From Chromatiales bacterium (GTDB lineage Bacteria > Pseudomonadota > Gammaproteobacteria > Chromatiales > Chromatiaceae), in NCBI GenBank assembly GCA_024762485.1, contig JANTHH010000118.1, forward strand, positions 1 to 8,973: a stretch of DNA of 8,973 nt. Direction: 5' to 3'. A model generated the notes under the pieces. That model was given only the letters and a program-made list of their open reading frames with translations. It was not told the origin of the DNA and did not search any database. Shown here piece after piece: positions 5,577 through 8,973 of the stretch. Numbering within the stretch: position 1 is the stretch's first letter; each line of letters opens with the position of its first letter. A program made the position numbers and the translations under genes.

Positions 5577-7049
5577 ATGCGACTTGCTCAGGTTCAAGAA
5601 GCCCTGACCTTTGATGATGTACTTCTCGTGCCCGCCCACTCCAGTGTCCTGCCGAAGGATGTCACCCTCGGTACCCGCCTGACCCGGGACATCCACCTGA
5701 ATATCCCCCTGGTATCGGCGGCCATGGACACGGTGACCGAATCCCGCCTCGCCATTACCATGGCACTGGAGGGTGGTATAGGCATCATCCACAAGAACAT
5801 GACACCCGCTGAGCAGGCTGCCCAGGTCCGCCAGGTCAAGCGTTACGAGAGCGGCATCATCCGTGATCCCATCACCGTGGCTCCCACGGTCACCGTCGGC
5901 GAGGTGCTGGCACTGACCCGCATGCACCATATCTCCGGGGTGCCGGTGGTCGACGGCCATGAACTGGTAGGTATTGTCACAAGCCGCGATCTGCGTTTCG
6001 AGACCCGTCTGGACGAACCGGTTTCCGCCATCATGACCCCCAAGGACAAGCTGGTCACCGTGAGGGAAGGGGCACCGCGGGAAGAAGTGCGGGCAAAGCT
6101 GCACGAAAACCGTATCGAGAAGGTGCTGGTGGTCAAGGACGGCTTTGAACTGGCTGGCCTGATCACCGTGAAGGACATCCAGAAGGCCCAGGACTACCCC
6201 AATGCCTGCCGTGACAGTCTGGAACGGCTGCGGGTCGGGGCCGCGGTCGGTGTCGGCGAAGGCACCGACGAGCGCGTCTCCGCCCTGGTCGAGGCCGGTG
6301 CCGACGTGATCGTCGTCGATACCGCACACGGTCATTCCCAGGGCGTGCTCGACCGGGTTGCCTGGGTGAAGAAGAACTTTCCCGATGTGCAGATCATCGG
6401 TGGCAACATCGCCACCGCCGAGGCGGCCGTGGCACTGGTCGAGGCCGGTGCGGATGCGGTCAAGGTCGGCATCGGGCCGGGCTCGATCTGCACCACCCGT
6501 ATCGTCGCCGGGGTCGGTGTGCCCCAGGTCAGCGCCGTGGCCAACGTCGCCGAGGCGCTGAAGGATACCGACGTGCCGCTGATTGCGGATGGCGGCCTGC
6601 GTTTCTCCGGTGACGTCGCCAAGGTGATCGTCGCCGGCGCACACTCGGTGATGGTCGGCAGCCTGCTGGCCGGCACCGACGAATCCCCCGGCGAGGTCGA
6701 GATCTACCAGGGCCGTTCCTACAAGTCCTACCGTGGCATGGGCTCGATCGGCGCCATGGCTGGCAAGACCGGCTCCAGCGACCGCTATTTCCAGGAGGAC
6801 ACCAAGGACCAGGACAAGCTGGTGCCGGAGGGCATCGAGGGTCGTGTGCCCTACAAGGGGCCGGTGATCAATGTCATCACCCAGCTCACCGGTGGTCTGC
6901 GTTCAAGCATGGGTTACACCGGCTGCGCCAGCATCGACGAGATGCGCGTCAAGCCCGAGTTCGTGCGCGTCACCAATGCCGGGATGGCCGAATCCCACGT
7001 GCACGACGTGCAGATCACCAAGGAAGCGCCGAACTACCGCCGCGACTGA
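5577..7049 (+). CDS. guaB: Inosine-5'-monophosphate dehydrogenase
   Basis: The enzyme oxidises IMP to XMP with NAD+, the first committed step of guanine nucleotide synthesis, in the cytoplasm. The 490-residue length is normal. The N-terminal barrel part starts LTFDDVLLVPAHSSVLP, and a tandem CBS (Bateman) insert spans roughly residues 94-205, with the barrel continuing afterwards. Asp248 in VVDTAHGHS contacts the nicotinamide ribose. GPGSICTTR carries the catalytic Cys305 that forms the covalent XMP intermediate. IADGGLRFSGD is the phosphate-binding region, and Arg403-Tyr404 in the mobile flap match the activating Arg-Tyr pair. All key residues are present, so the enzyme should be active and, through the CBS domains, probably responsive to purine nucleotides. 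It has its own promoter and only a weak ribosome site (TGGAA). guaA follows 93 bases downstream. Confidence 0.97.
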   Translation: MRLAQVQEALTFDDVLLVPAHSSVLPKDVTLGTRLTRDIHLNIPLVSAAMDTVTESRLAITMALEGGIGIIHKNMTPAEQAAQVRQVKRYESGIIRDPITVAPTVTVGEVLALTRMHHISGVPVVDGHELVGIVTSRDLRFETRLDEPVSAIMTPKDKLVTVREGAPREEVRAKLHENRIEKVLVVKDGFELAGLITVKDIQKAQDYPNACRDSLERLRVGAAVGVGEGTDERVSALVEAGADVIVVDTAHGHSQGVLDRVAWVKKNFPDVQIIGGNIATAEAAVALVEAGADAVKVGIGPGSICTTRIVAGVGVPQVSAVANVAEALKDTDVPLIADGGLRFSGDVAKVIVAGAHSVMVGSLLAGTDESPGEVEIYQGRSYKSYRGMGSIGAMAGKTGSSDRYFQEDTKDQDKLVPEGIEGRVPYKGPVINVITQLTGGLRSSMGYTGCASIDEMRVKPEFVRVTNAGMAESHVHDVQITKEAPNYRRD

Positions 7050-7070
7050 TTTCGTCTCAACCCAGCAACG

Positions 7071-7112
7071 GGGCGCAGGGGCTGCGGGATTGCTGACCGT
7101 GCCTCTGCGCCC
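7071..7112 (+). other. Intercistronic stem-loop between guaB and guaA
   Basis: The 12-pair stem GGGCGCAGGGGC (7071-7082) with GCCTCTGCGCCC (7101-7112), including one G-U pair, closes an 18-base loop. It is not followed by a T-tract, so it is not a standard terminator. It occupies nearly half of the gap between the two genes and ends 30 bases before guaA. Possible roles are mRNA stabilisation, a processing site, or tuning of guaA expression relative to guaB. Confidence 0.55.
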
Positions 7113-7142
7113 TGACTGTTTCAGCCATTTGGAATTCTTTTT

Positions 7143-8720
7143 ATGTCCACCGATATTCACGCCCATCGCATCCTGATTCTGGACTTCGGCTCCCAGTACA
7201 CCCAGCTGATCGCCCGCCGGGTGCGCGAGGCGGGGGTTTACTGCGAGATCTGGCCATATGACAACTGCGAGCAGGTGCTCGCCGAGCACAGGCCGGCAGG
7301 CATCATTCTCTCAGGCGGGCCGGAGACCACCACCGCGGAGGACGCCCCCCGGGCACCGCAGCAGGTGTTCGAGATGGGCGTGCCGGTGCTGGGCATCTGC
7401 TACGGCATGCAGACCATGGCGGCCCAGCTCGGCGGCAAGGTGGAGAATTCCGAGCACCACGAATACGGCTACGCCCAGGTACGTGCCCGTGGCCATTCGG
7501 CGCTGCTGCGCGACATCGAGGACCACACCAGCGAGGAGGGCTGGGGTCTGCTGGATGTGTGGATGAGCCACGGAGACCGGGTCATCGAGATGCCCCCAGG
7601 CTTCAAGGTCATCGCCAGCACCGACAGCGCGCCCATCGCCGGCATGGCCGACGAGGAACGCCATTTCTACGGCCTGCAATTTCATCCCGAGGTCACCCAC
7701 ACCCGCCAGGGCGGTCGCATCATCGAGCGCTTCCTGTTCGGGATCTGCCACTGCGAGAAGCTGTGGAACCCGAGCAGCATCATCGAGGACAGCATCCGCA
7801 GCATGCGTGAGCAGGTGGGCGAGGGCAAGGTGGTGCTCGGCTTGTCCGGCGGGGTGGATTCATCTGTGGTCGCGGCCCTGCTGCACAAGGCCATCGGCGA
7901 TCGGCTGACCTGCATCTTCGTCGACAACGGCCTGCTGCGGCTGCACGAGGGTGACCAGGTGATGGCGACCTTCGCCGAGCACATGGGCGTGCACGTCATT
8001 CGCGTCAATGCCGAGGACCGATTCCTCAAGGCCTTGAAGGGTATGGCCGACCCGGAACAGAAGCGCAAGATTATCGGCAACCTGTTCATCGACATCTTCG
8101 AGGAGGAGGCCCACAAGCTGGAGGATGTAAAATTCCTCGCCCAGGGCACCATATACCCCGACGTCATCGAATCCGCCGGCGCCAAGTCGGGCAAGGCGCA
8201 CGTCATCAAGTCGCACCACAACGTGGGCGGACTGCCGGACTATATGAAGCTGGAGCTGGTCGAGCCGCTGCGTGAGCTGTTCAAGGACGAGGTGCGCAAG
8301 ATCGGCGTCGAGCTGGGCCTGCCCTCCGAGATGGTCTACCGCCATCCCTTCCCCGGTCCGGGCCTGGGGGTGCGCATCCTCGGCGAGGTGACCCGCGAAT
8401 ATGCCAATATCCTGCGCCAGGCTGACGACATCTTCATCAGCGAACTGCGCAACCACAATCTTTACGACGAGGTCAGCCAGGCCTTTGCGGTGTTCCTGCC
8501 GGTGAAGTCGGTGGGGGTCGTCGGCGATGCCCGCCAGTACGAATACGTGGTCACCCTGCGGGCGGTGAAGACCATTGATTTCATGACCGCCAGCTTCGCA
8601 CCCCTGCCGTTCGATTTCCTCGAACTGGTGTCACGGCGCATCATCAACGAGGTCAAGGGGGTAAGCCGGGTCGCCTATGACATCTCCAGCAAGCCACCGG
8701 CGACCATCGAGTGGGAGTAG
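7143..8720 (+). CDS. guaA: GMP synthase (glutamine-hydrolysing)
   Basis: GuaA aminates XMP to GMP using ATP and ammonia released from glutamine, completing the branch begun by GuaB. The 525-residue length is that of the family. The N-terminal class I glutamine amidotransferase domain (about 1-200) has the triad Cys86 in GICYGMQ with His181 and Glu183 in QFHPEV. The ATP pyrophosphatase domain carries the PP-loop SGGVDSS at 235-241. The C-terminal dimerisation domain ends with the family's conserved KPPATIEWE. Everything needed for activity is present. The ribosome site is weak (GGA at 7131-7133, nine bases upstream), so translation may depend partly on transcription and coupling from guaB; no separate promoter is clear in the gap. 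The 3' end is intact although a transposase gene lies close behind. Confidence 0.97.
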   Translation: MSTDIHAHRILILDFGSQYTQLIARRVREAGVYCEIWPYDNCEQVLAEHRPAGIILSGGPETTTAEDAPRAPQQVFEMGVPVLGICYGMQTMAAQLGGKVENSEHHEYGYAQVRARGHSALLRDIEDHTSEEGWGLLDVWMSHGDRVIEMPPGFKVIASTDSAPIAGMADEERHFYGLQFHPEVTHTRQGGRIIERFLFGICHCEKLWNPSSIIEDSIRSMREQVGEGKVVLGLSGGVDSSVVAALLHKAIGDRLTCIFVDNGLLRLHEGDQVMATFAEHMGVHVIRVNAEDRFLKALKGMADPEQKRKIIGNLFIDIFEEEAHKLEDVKFLAQGTIYPDVIESAGAKSGKAHVIKSHHNVGGLPDYMKLELVEPLRELFKDEVRKIGVELGLPSEMVYRHPFPGPGLGVRILGEVTREYANILRQADDIFISELRNHNLYDEVSQAFAVFLPVKSVGVVGDARQYEYVVTLRAVKTIDFMTASFAPLPFDFLELVSRRIINEVKGVSRVAYDISSKPPATIEWE

Positions 8721-8795
8721 ACCCGTATCCAGAGCTGACAGGCATCTGTGTGCTTGTAGCAGGTGCTGACGACTAATGGGCTGTTAATGCGGGCA

Positions 8796-8973
8796 GTGGC
8801 GGATTCAAGTTGCAAGTGCACCACGTAGGGCTTCCGCAAAGACATCGTATGGGGCCTGATAGCCGAGGCACTTCCATGGACGCTGGTTGATCTTCAACGC
8901 GATCGCCTCCAGCGCCTTATCGCTGACCTTATCGAAGTCCGTCCCCTTTGGAAAATAGCGACGCAGCAGCCCA
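8796..8973 (-). mobile_element. IS30-family insertion sequence, one end only
   Basis: The transposase C-terminus read on the minus strand shows that an insertion sequence enters the window from the right. The left coordinate is a guess: in several IS30-type elements the transposase stop lies inside or next to the terminal inverted repeat, and the bases around 8796-8815 (GGCGGATTCAAGTTGCAAG) would fit such an end. A TGTAGC at 8755 is another candidate. The matching inverted repeat and target duplication lie beyond the window, so the boundary cannot be fixed here. Confidence 0.4.
8805..8972 (-). CDS. IS30-family transposase, C-terminal fragment cut by the window edge
   Basis: Reading the minus strand from the window end gives 55 codons and a stop. 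GLLRRYFPKGTDF, then a helix and INQRPWKCLGYQAPYDVF, form the C-terminal signature of IS30-type DDE transposases (NGL-x-R-x-YFPKGT, then N-x-RP-x-K-x-LG-Y-x-xP-x-x-VF). The part with the DNA-binding helix-turn-helix and all three catalytic acidic residues lies outside the window, so it is impossible to say whether the gene is whole. Within the visible part the frame is clean. It is convergent with guaA, with stop codons 84 bases apart; the intervening bases show no clear terminator and no gene. Confidence 0.85.
   Translation of the reverse strand, partial: GLLRRYFPKGTDFDKVSDKALEAIALKINQRPWKCLGYQAPYDVFAEALRGALAT

Noticed and set aside
5532..6644. A 370-residue minus-strand open frame opposite guaB
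   Set aside because: It is rich in Gly, His, Asp and Gln, as expected of the antisense of a high-GC gene, has no domain I recognise, and the plus strand is unmistakably guaB.
8721..8804. A terminator behind guaA
   Set aside because: Only four-base pairings such as AGCA/TGCT were found, with no T-tract.

Overview
The window is a GC-rich stretch of a bacterial chromosome. The GuaB and GuaA proteins have the standard proteobacterial architecture and active-site numbering (Cys305 in GuaB; Cys86, His181 and Glu183 in GuaA). Exported c-type cytochromes are abundant, and a small lipoprotein resembles proteins seen beside sulfur-oxidation systems. Together these suggest a respiratory, possibly chemolithotrophic (sulfur-oxidising or denitrifying) gammaproteobacterium. 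That placement is inference; no rRNA or other taxonomic marker is present.

Left part, 12-4893, plus strand: five tightly packed genes that look like one redox operon. (1) A NirB-like FAD/NAD(H) oxidoreductase has a BFD-type [2Fe-2S] domain fused to a five-helix membrane domain; two of the helices carry His pairs spaced 14 residues apart, as in transmembrane di-heme b cytochromes. (2) A membrane-anchored multiheme cytochrome c has ten CxxCH and one CxxxxCH motif. (3) An exported mono-heme protein has a DUF3365 (Tll0287-like) domain. (4) A small exported class I cytochrome c follows. (5) A single-domain globin of the Vitreoscilla haemoglobin/flavohaemoglobin class ends the operon. Read together, the cluster looks like a path carrying electrons from cytoplasmic NADH through FAD, [2Fe-2S] and two b hemes to a set of periplasmic c hemes, with a cytoplasmic O2/NO-binding globin co-expressed. 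The terminal substrate is not visible; nitrogen oxides are the leading guess.

Middle, 4894-5576: a convergent intergenic region with a hairpin terminator, a small minus-strand lipoprotein gene, then a divergent intergenic region carrying a good sigma70-type promoter for guaB.

Right part, 5577-8720: guaB and guaA, the two enzymes taking IMP to GMP, in the usual order and separated by 93 bases that hold a strong stem-loop without a U-tract. Beyond guaA, from about 8800 to the window end, is the minus-strand C-terminal part of an IS30-family transposase, marking a mobile element next to the 3' end of guaA. No tRNA, rRNA or CRISPR array was seen.
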